DNA of 64,000 nt from Vibrio renipiscarius. Its GTDB lineage: Bacteria > Pseudomonadota > Gammaproteobacteria > Enterobacterales > Vibrionaceae. The notes under the pieces are model-generated. The model made no database searches. It saw only the letters and a program-made list of their open reading frames with translations, and was not told the DNA's origin. Both the position numbers and the translations under genes were made by a program. The stretch covers positions 186,001-250,000 of the forward strand of contig NZ_JTKH01000024.1 in the NCBI RefSeq assembly GCF_000827885.1, in the 5' to 3' direction. This document shows, in pieces, positions 47,366-55,789 of the stretch (position 1 is the first letter of the stretch; each line of letters begins with the position of its first letter).

Positions 47366-47389
47366 GAGGCTGGTCTAGCCAGCCTCTTT
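47366..47389. terminator. Terminator between VOC gene and cupredoxin gene
   Basis: GAGGCTGG / CCAGCCTC with a 5-nt loop and a short TTT tail. It lies between convergent genes. Confidence 0.6.
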
Positions 47390-47400
47390 GATTGGCGCGG

Positions 47401-47913
47401 TTATAGCGATATTTTCTTTACCATGCCTGATTCAGCGTGCTCTGGGATGTTACACGCGAACACGACCTCACTTTCACCGTGGAAATGCCATAGCAACTGC
47501 TTGGCTTTGCCCGGCTGCACCGTAACGGCATTACCTGAATCATGGGCATGCTGGCTCATGTTTTTCATCATTTCACGGTGCGCGAGTTGCTCTTGTTCAG
47601 AACCGATTGCAAATTCATGCTCTTGCTTGCCAAGGTTCATGACGACAAACTGAACCACATCATTCGGCTCAATTTTTACCTCTTTCTTAAACGTGATCGT
47701 CATATCATCGTTAAGAAGCACATGGACCACTTTATCAGGTTTTGCGCCCATAGCAGGCATACCGACTGCTGACATGCCCTCCATCATGTTCATGGTTGAG
47801 TGATCCATCTTAGAATGATCCATTTTCGAATGATCCATCTTAGCGTGGTCCATTTCAGCGAATGTTGAGGTTGCCGTTATCGAAAGCAATACCGCTAATA
47901 ATGTCTTTTTCAT
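47401..47913 (-). CDS. Periplasmic cupredoxin-like copper protein with Met/His repeats
   Basis: A 170-residue exported protein (signal peptide ending STFAEMDH). The mature N-terminus has four MDHSKM-type repeats, a copper- or silver-binding array. The cupredoxin domain (about 60-170) shows the blue-copper ligand pattern EHEFAIG with His, and VFACNIPEHAESGMV with Cys, His and Met. It is the last gene of the cus operon and probably binds periplasmic copper for CusCBA export. The ATG at 47913 has AAGGGAC upstream. Confidence 0.88.
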   Translation of the reverse strand: MKKTLLAVLLSITATSTFAEMDHAKMDHSKMDHSKMDHSTMNMMEGMSAVGMPAMGAKPDKVVHVLLNDDMTITFKKEVKIEPNDVVQFVVMNLGKQEHEFAIGSEQEQLAHREMMKNMSQHAHDSGNAVTVQPGKAKQLLWHFHGESEVVFACNIPEHAESGMVKKISL

Positions 47914-47948
47914 GCTTTGTCCCTTCTTGAATAACATAAATGAGTAAT

Positions 47949-47971
47949 AGGGCTGACAATGCCTCAGCCCT
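47949..47971 (-). other. Intercistronic hairpin between cusA and the cupredoxin gene
   Basis: AGGGCTGA / TCAGCCCT with a 7-nt loop and no T tract on the minus strand. It may stabilise the upstream mRNA. Confidence 0.5.
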
Positions 47972-47981
47972 GTTGCGTTGT

Positions 47982-50900
47982 TTAACGTGGTGTTAGGTTT
48001 TGGTGTTGTTTAAGTTCGCGTACTTTCCACAATTTGAAGATCGCAGGCAGAACAAGCAGCGTGAGCAACAGAGCAGAAGCCATGCCACCAATCATTGGCG
48101 CGGCAATCCGCTGCATCACTTCTGAGCCGGTACCTTCACCGTACATAATTGGGATCAGGCCAATGATTACGGTCAACACGGTCATCATGACAGGGCGCAC
48201 GCGCAATCCTGCCCCCTCTCGAATCGAATGGCTGAGTTCATTTTCATCCAACACTTGATTGTTGTCTTTTGCGTCCAGTTTGGTGTAGTGCCATGCTTGG
48301 TTGAGATAAACCAACATGATGACGCCAATTTCAACCGCGACACCGGCTAGAGCGATGAATCCAACGCCGACGGCGATGGAGAAGTTATAGCCAAGATAGT
48401 GCATTAGCCACAACCCCCCCACCATCGCTAATGGCAGAGTAAGCATAATAATCATCACTTCCCCCACTCGTCTGAAGCTGAAGTAAAGCAGCAACATAAT
48501 GATTGCGATGGTAATCGGCACAACAACAACTAAGCGCTCTTTCGCCCGCTCCATATATTCATATTGCCCCGACCACGCCAGCGAATATCCGGCAGGCAGA
48601 GTAAGTTGATCCGCAACGGCTTGTTTGGCCTCATCAACATACGCGCCAAGATCTCGCCCACTGATGTCAACAAACACCCAACCATTCGGTCTAGCATTCT
48701 CTGTTTTGATCATTGGTGGGCCGTCTTCATACCGAATATCTGCAACGTCAGCCAAAGCAATGCGAGCGCCATTCGGGGTGACGAGAGGCAAGTTTTGCAG
48801 CTTCACCACAGAATCACGATAGTCTTGCGGGTAGCGTACATTGATAGGGTAACGCTCAAGACCTTCGATGGTTTCACCTACGTTCATACCACCAACAGCC
48901 GTAGAGATAACTTGCTGTACGTCTTTGATACTTAGACCATAACGTGCCGCCGCGCGGCGATTGATATCGATAGTCACGTAACGTCCACCCGCCACACGCT
49001 CCGCATACACCGACGTTGTACCCATAACGTTGTTGAGGATAGGCTCGATATCTGAACCAATTTGTTCAATCACTTTGAGATCAGGGCCCGCAATTTTGAT
49101 GCCTATCGGGGTTTTAATCCCTGTCGCCAACATATCAATACGCGTCTTGATCGGCATAACCCAGGCGTTGGTCAAGCCCGGAAACTGAACCAATTCATCA
49201 AACTCTTTACGCAGCGATTCAGTGGTAACACCCTCACGCCATTCTTCTCTTGGTTTGAGCTGAATCACCGTCTCGATCATGGTCAATGGTGCCGGATCGG
49301 TTGCGGTTTCCGCTCGCCCAATCTTGCCCCATGACGTTTTCACCTCAGGCACGGTCATGATCAGCTTATTCGTTTGCTGAAGTAGCTCTCTCGCTTTGCC
49401 AATTGAGATACCAGGGTACGTGGTAGGCATATACATGAGATCACCTTCATCCAGCGGTGGAATAAACTCACTGCCCAGTTTGCTGGCTGGGTAGTAAGCC
49501 GATCCCATCAGCGCAATCGCGAGTAAAATGATACTCTTTGGGTGCTTTAGGCTGAGGTTAAGTAGCGGTTTGTAGAGAGCAATAAGCCCTCTATTGATCG
49601 GGTTCTTATGTTCTGGCAACACATTACCGCGAATAAAATACCCCATAAGAACCGGAACAAGGGTGATGGCCAAACCTGCGGCGGCCGCCATGGCATACGT
49701 TTTGGTAAAGGCGAGAGGCGAGAACATCTTGCCTTCTTGTCCTTCCAGCGCGAACACTGGCACAAAACTGAGCGTAATGATCAATAGCGAGAAGAACAAA
49801 GGTGTTCCAACTTCTTGCGCTGCATCGCCGATGACTTGCCAACGGTTTTCATCATTCAGCGGCGTTCGTTCAATGTGCTTGTGAACATTTTCTATCATCA
49901 CGATCGCGCCATCCACCATGGCACCAATGGCTATGGCAATGCCCCCCAGCGACATAATGTTGGCGTTGATCCCTTGCCAATGCATCACAATAAACGCGGA
50001 AAGAATGCCCACTGGCAAGCTCAGCGCGATAATCAAAGAAGAACGAATGTGGTACAAGAACAATGCACACACTACGGCGACGACAATGAACTCTTCCGCT
50101 AACTTTTGCCATAAGTTCTCAACGGCAGCATCGATCAAGGTTGAGCGATCATAAGTGGCCACAATTTCAACGCCCTCAGGTAAGCCGCGTTGCAGTTCCG
50201 CCAGCTTTTCCTTCACCTTAGATATCACTTCACTGGCGTTTTGACCAAAGCGCATCACTATCACGCCACCAACCGCTTCACCCTCGCCATTAAGTTCAGA
50301 GATACCTCGTCTCATTTGTGGGCCAATATTGATCTCTGCAATATCACCTAACAACAAAGGCGTGCCTTGTTTGGTCACTTTCAATGGCAGTGCTGAAATA
50401 TCGTCAATGCCCGACAAGTAACCGGTCGTGCGCACCATATGCTCAGCTTCGGCCACTTCAACGACCGACGCACCACTCTCTTGGTTGCCGTTCTGAATCG
50501 CCATATTGACCTGTTGCAACGTCAGGTCATACGCACGCAATTTAGCGGGGTCGATTTGCACTTGGTATTGCTTAACCATGCCTCCGACTGTCGCGACTTC
50601 TGAAACGCCCTCAACCGTTTGCAGCTCATATTTCAAGAACCAATCTTGAATGCTGCGCAACTCGGCAAGATCATGTTTGCCTGTTTTGTCTTGAAGTACA
50701 TAGCTGTAAACCCAGCCAACGCCCGTGGCATCAGGACCAAGGGTAGGTTTTGCACTCGATGGTAGCTTTGGTGCCACTTGGCTTAAGTACTCAAGAACGC
50801 GAGATCTCGCCCAATACATGTCCGTTTCATCATTAAAGATAATGTAGACATAAGAGTCGCCGAAGAAAGAATACCCACGAACGGTTTCCGCACCCGGCAC

Positions 50901-51125
50901 GGCTAGCATGGCCGTCGTCAACGGATAAGTGACTTGATCTTCCACCACCTGAGGGGCTTGCCCTGGGTAGCTGGTTTTAATGATCACTTGCACGTCAGAG
51001 AGATCAGGAATTGCATCGACCGGCGTGTTTTTAACGCTGTATAACCCACCGAAAACGAGCGCGAATGTGGCAACCAAAACCAAAAATCGGTTATTGATAG
51101 ACCAGCGAATGATTGCACTGATCAT
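47982..51125 (-). CDS. cusA: Heavy-metal efflux RND pump CusA
   Basis: A 1047-residue HME-RND transporter that uses the proton gradient to drive copper(I)/silver(I) across the envelope. It opens MISAIIRWSINNRFLVLVAT and has the HME signatures TPVDAIPDLSDVQVIIKT, GAMVDGAIVMIENVHKHIER in the fourth helix (proton-relay Asp and Glu) and ITLSFVPVFALEGQEGKMFS. Periplasmic methionines for metal transfer are present. It overlaps cusB by 4 bp (ATGA). Confidence 0.95.
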   Translation of the reverse strand: MISAIIRWSINNRFLVLVATFALVFGGLYSVKNTPVDAIPDLSDVQVIIKTSYPGQAPQVVEDQVTYPLTTAMLAVPGAETVRGYSFFGDSYVYIIFNDETDMYWARSRVLEYLSQVAPKLPSSAKPTLGPDATGVGWVYSYVLQDKTGKHDLAELRSIQDWFLKYELQTVEGVSEVATVGGMVKQYQVQIDPAKLRAYDLTLQQVNMAIQNGNQESGASVVEVAEAEHMVRTTGYLSGIDDISALPLKVTKQGTPLLLGDIAEINIGPQMRRGISELNGEGEAVGGVIVMRFGQNASEVISKVKEKLAELQRGLPEGVEIVATYDRSTLIDAAVENLWQKLAEEFIVVAVVCALFLYHIRSSLIIALSLPVGILSAFIVMHWQGINANIMSLGGIAIAIGAMVDGAIVMIENVHKHIERTPLNDENRWQVIGDAAQEVGTPLFFSLLIITLSFVPVFALEGQEGKMFSPLAFTKTYAMAAAAGLAITLVPVLMGYFIRGNVLPEHKNPINRGLIALYKPLLNLSLKHPKSIILLAIALMGSAYYPASKLGSEFIPPLDEGDLMYMPTTYPGISIGKARELLQQTNKLIMTVPEVKTSWGKIGRAETATDPAPLTMIETVIQLKPREEWREGVTTESLRKEFDELVQFPGLTNAWVMPIKTRIDMLATGIKTPIGIKIAGPDLKVIEQIGSDIEPILNNVMGTTSVYAERVAGGRYVTIDINRRAAARYGLSIKDVQQVISTAVGGMNVGETIEGLERYPINVRYPQDYRDSVVKLQNLPLVTPNGARIALADVADIRYEDGPPMIKTENARPNGWVFVDISGRDLGAYVDEAKQAVADQLTLPAGYSLAWSGQYEYMERAKERLVVVVPITIAIIMLLLYFSFRRVGEVMIIMLTLPLAMVGGLWLMHYLGYNFSIAVGVGFIALAGVAVEIGVIMLVYLNQAWHYTKLDAKDNNQVLDENELSHSIREGAGLRVRPVMMTVLTVIIGLIPIMYGEGTGSEVMQRIAAPMIGGMASALLLTLLVLPAIFKLWKVRELKQHQNLTPR

Positions 51126-52828
51126 TGGATACCCTCACTCAGTTCGATTTGTTTAAGTTGGTATTGTGTCCCTTGCTTTTCAATCAGAAACCGTACTTTC
51201 TGGCCTTCCTCAAAGCCTGCTAGATTGATCGCCTCACCCACTGAAAAATTCATTTCACCCGCGCCCCATTCCCACTGTGAAACAGGCTGGTGATTTAAGG
51301 TGATCATGCCGAAGTCAGCCATCAGCATCGAAATGTCACCCTCAACCCAAACTTCAGAAGCGACCAGGGTTGGACTGACGGTGTAATCGATAATTTCATA
51401 TTGACCTGATGCGTTTTTTTGCATTTCAAATTCAAGTGACTGACCTGCTTCAAAAGGCCCAAACTCTACGCCTTCCGCGACATTAAAGTTCATCACCATG
51501 CCAGGCCAATTCCATTGTGGGACAGGCTGGTGATTGATGGTCAACATACGGTGATCCGCCATCACATCGGTGATGTCACCCTTCGCCCACGCCGTGTCAG
51601 CCGGAGCTTCCACCCCATTGATTCGTGATAAATCCGCAGACTGACTCGACTCTGAATCCAGCATAAAGTGGGCAGACGTTACGATGCGATCGCCCTGCTC
51701 TAGACCTTTTAGTACCTCGATTTTTTCTGCCGCTTCTCGGCCGACTTCAATTCGTGCTGAACGATATTTGCCGTCCCCTTCAGCTAATACCACTCGTGTC
51801 ATGCCTCCAGAACGAATCACCGATGAACGAGGAATCGTTAGTACGGCATCGCTCGATACTGGTTTCAAAGCGACATTGGCAAACATATTCGGCTTTAATT
51901 CCCCTAGTGGATTAGGGAAACGTAGACGCACTCGTAAAGTTCGAGTACTCGGGTCAAGAATGGGATAAACATAGTCCACTTCACCGTTCCACTCACCCCC
52001 AGGTAAAGCGTCGAGTGTCATTGAGGCTTGGCTGTTCTGTTTTACCCAGTGGGATTGACGTTCAAATACTTCCGCATCAACCCATACTTCGTCTAATGGA
52101 CCTGCGCTAATCACCGCTTGAGCAGGCGAAAGATACCCACCTTCTCGAATGTTGAGACTGGCAATCACGCCATCGGCAGGCGCTTTAATATCAATCGTTT
52201 GAGAGGCCTTACCTCGGTGTACTATCGACTTAATTTGGCTACGATCCACACCAAGAGCAATAAGACGATCGGTTGCGCCTTTTACCATGCCTTTTCGGCT
52301 CGTTTTATAGGCACTAAGCAGCTCTTCTTGAGCTTTCACTAACTCCGGTGAATACAGAGTAAATAACACTTCACCTTGCGTGACTTTTTCACCAACGGCA
52401 TTGATATTAAGTTTTTCTACCCAACCGGCGACACGCACGTTCGTTTGCCATAATTGGCTTTCATCAAAGGCGACATAACCAACCGTATCAATACGTGGCG
52501 CTAAGACTTCATATTCTGCCATCGCCGTCTTAACCCCGAGGTTATTTTCAACCGCTGGGTCAATTTTCACCGTGCCTGGTTTGTCATTTTCACCATTCAC
52601 ATCGTCTGGATAGACAGGAATAAGATCCATCCCCATCGGAGACTTACCTGGCTCATCTCGCTTGTAATTAGGATCCATTGGAGCCACCCAATACAGCGGT
52701 TCCTTACTGCCTGCAACGTCTGCTGAACTCGTCATGTCGTGATTCATTGCCGAGAAGAAGGGGCTGACGCCATAACCCAATGCACCACCAATTATCAATG
52801 CTAGGCTTGCCACTTTAAACGTACTCAT
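51122..52828 (-). CDS. cusB: Efflux adaptor CusB with two CusF-like metallochaperone domains
   Basis: A 568-residue periplasmic adaptor. After a signal/anchor helix comes a heavy-metal binding segment (YWVAPMDPNYKRDEPGKSPM, about residues 46-65), then lipoyl half-motifs (GWVEKLNINAVGEKVTQGEV and IKAPADGVIASLNIREGG) and the beta-barrel. The C-terminus has two tandem CusF domains, about 425-490 and 496-565. The first keeps all CusF ligands (His, Trp, Met, Met in NHQPVPQWNWPGMVMNF); the second reads NHQPVSQWEWGAGEMNF and has lost the first Met. CusF is normally a separate protein. Confidence 0.93.
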   Translation of the reverse strand: MSTFKVASLALIIGGALGYGVSPFFSAMNHDMTSSADVAGSKEPLYWVAPMDPNYKRDEPGKSPMGMDLIPVYPDDVNGENDKPGTVKIDPAVENNLGVKTAMAEYEVLAPRIDTVGYVAFDESQLWQTNVRVAGWVEKLNINAVGEKVTQGEVLFTLYSPELVKAQEELLSAYKTSRKGMVKGATDRLIALGVDRSQIKSIVHRGKASQTIDIKAPADGVIASLNIREGGYLSPAQAVISAGPLDEVWVDAEVFERQSHWVKQNSQASMTLDALPGGEWNGEVDYVYPILDPSTRTLRVRLRFPNPLGELKPNMFANVALKPVSSDAVLTIPRSSVIRSGGMTRVVLAEGDGKYRSARIEVGREAAEKIEVLKGLEQGDRIVTSAHFMLDSESSQSADLSRINGVEAPADTAWAKGDITDVMADHRMLTINHQPVPQWNWPGMVMNFNVAEGVEFGPFEAGQSLEFEMQKNASGQYEIIDYTVSPTLVASEVWVEGDISMLMADFGMITLNHQPVSQWEWGAGEMNFSVGEAINLAGFEEGQKVRFLIEKQGTQYQLKQIELSEGIQ

Positions 52829-52867
52829 TTTCTATCCTTATTCTTATTATTCATCGCACTAGAGAGC

Positions 52868-54241
52868 CTAGTATTGAGCCTTTGGCGTGCTAACTTGATA
52901 CTCGAAAGCGCCGAGTAAAGAGGCAAGCGTGCTGTTCGTTTGATTCAAATCGGTGATCAAGCGGCTTAACTCTATCTTTAATGCCAATTCATCCGTCGCC
53001 GCAGTAATGACATCGCCAAACTGAGCGGTATTGTTTTGATAACCGCGTTCAACGGCTTCAATACGCGCGGTCGCGTGCGGCAATAGACTGTCTTGATAAC
53101 GTTCAATACGTTCAGCAAGATTCACTCTGTCGATGACTAAAGCGTTAACTTGGGCATTTAACTGGGCAAGTAGCGTGTCTTTTTGATATTGCGCGGCCCC
53201 AACTTGATATTGAGCGGCAGCCAGGTTTTTATCTTGACGGCTATCGGTGAATAAAGGGATGTCCATCGTAACGTAGGCACTGAGTAAATCAGACGCAGGA
53301 TCCCCCGTCATACTGTCGGCTTGACGGTACGCATACATCATCTCTACCCCAAATTGAGGCGTATAAGCTTGTTCTGCGACTTCAACTTGCGTGCGATTTG
53401 CAAAGATATTTGCATCCGCGATTCGAGCCATTGGGTGCTCATTAAGTAAGGCGTAATACTGCGTTGTATTGGTATGATCTTTTAATACCGAGCCCAAACG
53501 TTGCCAATCTAACTGATAACTCGCTTGTTTTGAGATGCTGGGATTTAACCAAGCATCACCTAACCACTCAGAGAGCTGGGCGATCAAACGGGTTTTCATT
53601 TGCTGATTTGATTGCAGTTTTTCGCCAATCTTACTGACCTGAAGTTGAGTGTTAAGCAGATCCTGAGCTTCGCTCTTACCAACGGCGTAATTGGTTTGGA
53701 CATACCGTTCCATCTCTACCATCAAACTTTGATTCTCTTTAATCAGCGTTTCGACATGCTGAAGATAACCAAGCTCTAACCACAACTGCGTAACCTTGTT
53801 TGCAACATCACGTTCGCGCACTTGGATTTGGTAAGCGATACCTTCCGCTTGTTGATTGGCTTTTCGCTGATTGAGCTCAAGAACCGAGCCTCGCTCGAAC
53901 TGTTGCATTAAGCCAACCGAAATGTTGGTCATTGGATCGTCATCAAACTTAAACGAATCAACGGGTAAACCGCCAAAGCCGACTTTAAGTTTTGGATCCA
54001 TCTGAGTCGCACTCGCAATACCCGACTCTCGCATGGCTTGAGACTGTGCCGCATATTGCGAGCGAGCGGTATCGTTCGCTAATGCAGCCTCAATAAGCAT
54101 ATTAAGCTGCTGATTAGACGCAGCAATCGATGAAGAATCGCGTTGTGCTGCATTAGAAATACTTGGTATTGCAGAGACAGCAACGGCAATACTTAGGCTC
54201 AAGGTTTTCAGTAAACCTAGATGATAAGATTCAATATTCAC
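52868..54241 (-). CDS. cusC: Outer-membrane factor CusC-like (TolC family)
   Basis: The outer-membrane channel of the tripartite efflux system, with paired OEP repeats of long helices (ALANDTARSQYAAQSQAMRE and EVAEQAYTPQFGVEMMYAYR among them). The GTG at 54241 is preferred because it makes the protein start just before the signal peptide (LSLSIAVAVSAIPSISNAAQ) giving about 457 residues; an ATG at 54289 adds a 16-residue leader. It is upstream of cusB and cusA on the minus strand, 39 bp from cusB. Confidence 0.87.
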   Translation of the reverse strand: MNIESYHLGLLKTLSLSIAVAVSAIPSISNAAQRDSSSIAASNQQLNMLIEAALANDTARSQYAAQSQAMRESGIASATQMDPKLKVGFGGLPVDSFKFDDDPMTNISVGLMQQFERGSVLELNQRKANQQAEGIAYQIQVRERDVANKVTQLWLELGYLQHVETLIKENQSLMVEMERYVQTNYAVGKSEAQDLLNTQLQVSKIGEKLQSNQQMKTRLIAQLSEWLGDAWLNPSISKQASYQLDWQRLGSVLKDHTNTTQYYALLNEHPMARIADANIFANRTQVEVAEQAYTPQFGVEMMYAYRQADSMTGDPASDLLSAYVTMDIPLFTDSRQDKNLAAAQYQVGAAQYQKDTLLAQLNAQVNALVIDRVNLAERIERYQDSLLPHATARIEAVERGYQNNTAQFGDVITAATDELALKIELSRLITDLNQTNSTLASLLGAFEYQVSTPKAQY

Positions 54242-54330
54242 TATGTTATCCACGAATAGTGTTATGGATACCCCCAAGTCACCGAGCAAAGTGCAGGTTC
54301 GACTTGAGAACTAACGGTGTTGATATTGAA

Positions 54331-54798
54331 TTATAGTGACGGTGGACGGAGTAAGTTTTGGATGCGTGTGACTTTATCTCCAATCTTTACAGATTGGTGT
54401 AATGCCAAAGACGATGAAAAGGATTGCAAGCCATTTGATGGCGCAATAGGACAGGAGACGCTCGAACAGACTGACGTACAGCAGTCATCCACACCGGTTC
54501 CTGAGTCACTGCAATGAGCGAGGTTTGATAAAGAATAATCGATTGAGTCAAGAGCAGAAGGATTGTCGTTCACTGAATGGCAACCGGTTCTATCTTGCTT
54601 GGCATGCTGATTTATTGAATGCGTATCAATAAACACTGACGTTTGTGCATGGTGCAGCATGGCTTGCTCAGGAGAAATCATCACCTTGCTTTGCATACCG
54701 CCCATCGTCATGGCTGGCGCACTCGACACATAGTTAGACATCAGCATCGCGAAGATACTGAATATCGTTACCCATATGTGTTTAAGTGAGTGTTTCAT
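54331..54798 (-). CDS. Small exported Cys/His/Met-rich protein at the head of the cus operon
   Basis: A 155-residue protein with a signal peptide (cleavage near SSAPAMTMGGM), then potential metal ligands including MTMGGMQSKVM, MLHHAQ, a DDCCTSVCSSVSC cluster and a terminal LLRPPSL. It is the first gene after the CueR-type promoter and 90 bp upstream of cusC. Copper binding is likely from composition and context; no named family was matched with certainty. Confidence 0.75.
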   Translation of the reverse strand: MKHSLKHIWVTIFSIFAMLMSNYVSSAPAMTMGGMQSKVMISPEQAMLHHAQTSVFIDTHSINQHAKQDRTGCHSVNDNPSALDSIDYSLSNLAHCSDSGTGVDDCCTSVCSSVSCPIAPSNGLQSFSSSLALHQSVKIGDKVTRIQNLLRPPSL

Positions 54799-54824
54799 AA
54801 CATGCCTATTAGATTAACACCTCT

Positions 54825-54855
54825 ATTATGAACCTTACCCTTACGGTAAGGTCAA
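54825..54855 (-). promoter_or_regulatory. MerR/CueR-type promoter of the cus operon
   Basis: On the minus strand a -35 box TTGACC and a -10 box CATAAT are 19 bp apart, the hallmark spacing of MerR-family promoters. In the spacer the 8-5-8 dyad ACCTTACC-GTAAG-GGTAAGGT is perfect and fits CueR-type operators. Transcription should start near 54818, 20 nt before the first gene. The regulator gene itself is not in the window. Confidence 0.9.
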
Positions 54856-55078
54856 CGCCTAATTTCCGATTACTGATTAAATCATGCTAGTTGTCGTTAA
54901 TTAGAGAAATGTGCACCAACGCTTTTTTGTACGAGTCTTAACCCATAACAACGGGAAAAGCTGCGCTATAAATCATTTTGGGACAGAAATGCGTCAATTG
55001 CACACATTGTTGCCGCGATTTTTTATTTCTACGCTAGATTAATAGGAAGTGCCGTATTTTCAGATAAAAGGATATTTT

Positions 55079-55480
55079 ATGGACTCCGGAGAATCGTTTA
55101 GTGCAAGTTATCAACGATGCTGCATAGATGAAGAATTTCTCAGCTTCTTTTTGCAACACTTTTGTTTAACGAACCCTCGATTCTCGGACCGCTTTGAGGA
55201 CGTCGATACCCGTCGACAAACGACAATGCTCAAAGCTTCAATCATTCTTATCCAAAACGCATCTGAAAATACATTCATTCGTAATAATGTTCAAAATTTA
55301 GCCAGACGCCATAAAGACATGGGATTGAATATTCAACCCGAGGAATTGATTGCTTGGCGAGAAAGTCTGCTCGCAACCGTGGAAGCTTTTGATCCCCTTT
55401 ACGATGATGACGTTGGTGATGCATGGCGCTCTACACTCCAAATTGGTATCGACATCATGGAGGAATATTGCACTGACTAA
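55079..55480 (+). CDS. Single-domain globin
   Basis: A 133-residue globin-fold protein (helices FLSFFLQHFCLTNPRFSDRF, RRQTTMLKASIILIQNASEN and AWRSTLQIGIDIMEEYC). The proximal heme histidine is His78 in LARRHKDMGLNIQPEE. Such short bacterial globins may bind oxygen or NO or act in redox sensing. The ATG at 55079 has AAAGGAT upstream. It stands alone between the cus operon promoter and the alkylsulfatase. Confidence 0.85.
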   Translation: MDSGESFSASYQRCCIDEEFLSFFLQHFCLTNPRFSDRFEDVDTRRQTTMLKASIILIQNASENTFIRNNVQNLARRHKDMGLNIQPEELIAWRESLLATVEAFDPLYDDDVGDAWRSTLQIGIDIMEEYCTD

Positions 55481-55789
55481 AACGGGAATCTGCGTGATGA
55501 CCAAAGTCTGATCTGCGCTGCGTCCATCATGCGCAGCCTCCCCCTCTGAGTTTTACTTTATTCACTTCTCACACCCGCGCTATATCAAAAACCTGCGTAC
55601 CAGAAACCCGCTATACCAAAAGCTCGCCCTTATCAGAAGCTCGCCACTTAAGTCTATATTTAAGCGTTTGTTACTCAACAAAAATTTGTGACTTCAACCT
55701 CAACAATGACATTTATCGTGTAACGAACTTAATTTAAGTCGCTTTCAGAACTAAACCTTACACATAGCTCATTGTTAAGGAGACATAAC
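55481..55789 (+). other. Intergenic region with short degenerate repeats
   Basis: About 309 bp. Positions 55573-55645 contain four imperfect 15-18 bp units of the kind CCCGCTATACCAAAA / CTCGCCCTTATCAGAA. The rest is AT-rich promoter DNA for the alkylsulfatase, ending with AAGGAGA. Confidence 0.5.

Noticed and set aside
55573..55645. Short degenerate direct repeats upstream of the alkylsulfatase as regulator binding sites
   Set aside because: Copies are too irregular to define an operator; noted only as intergenic repeats.
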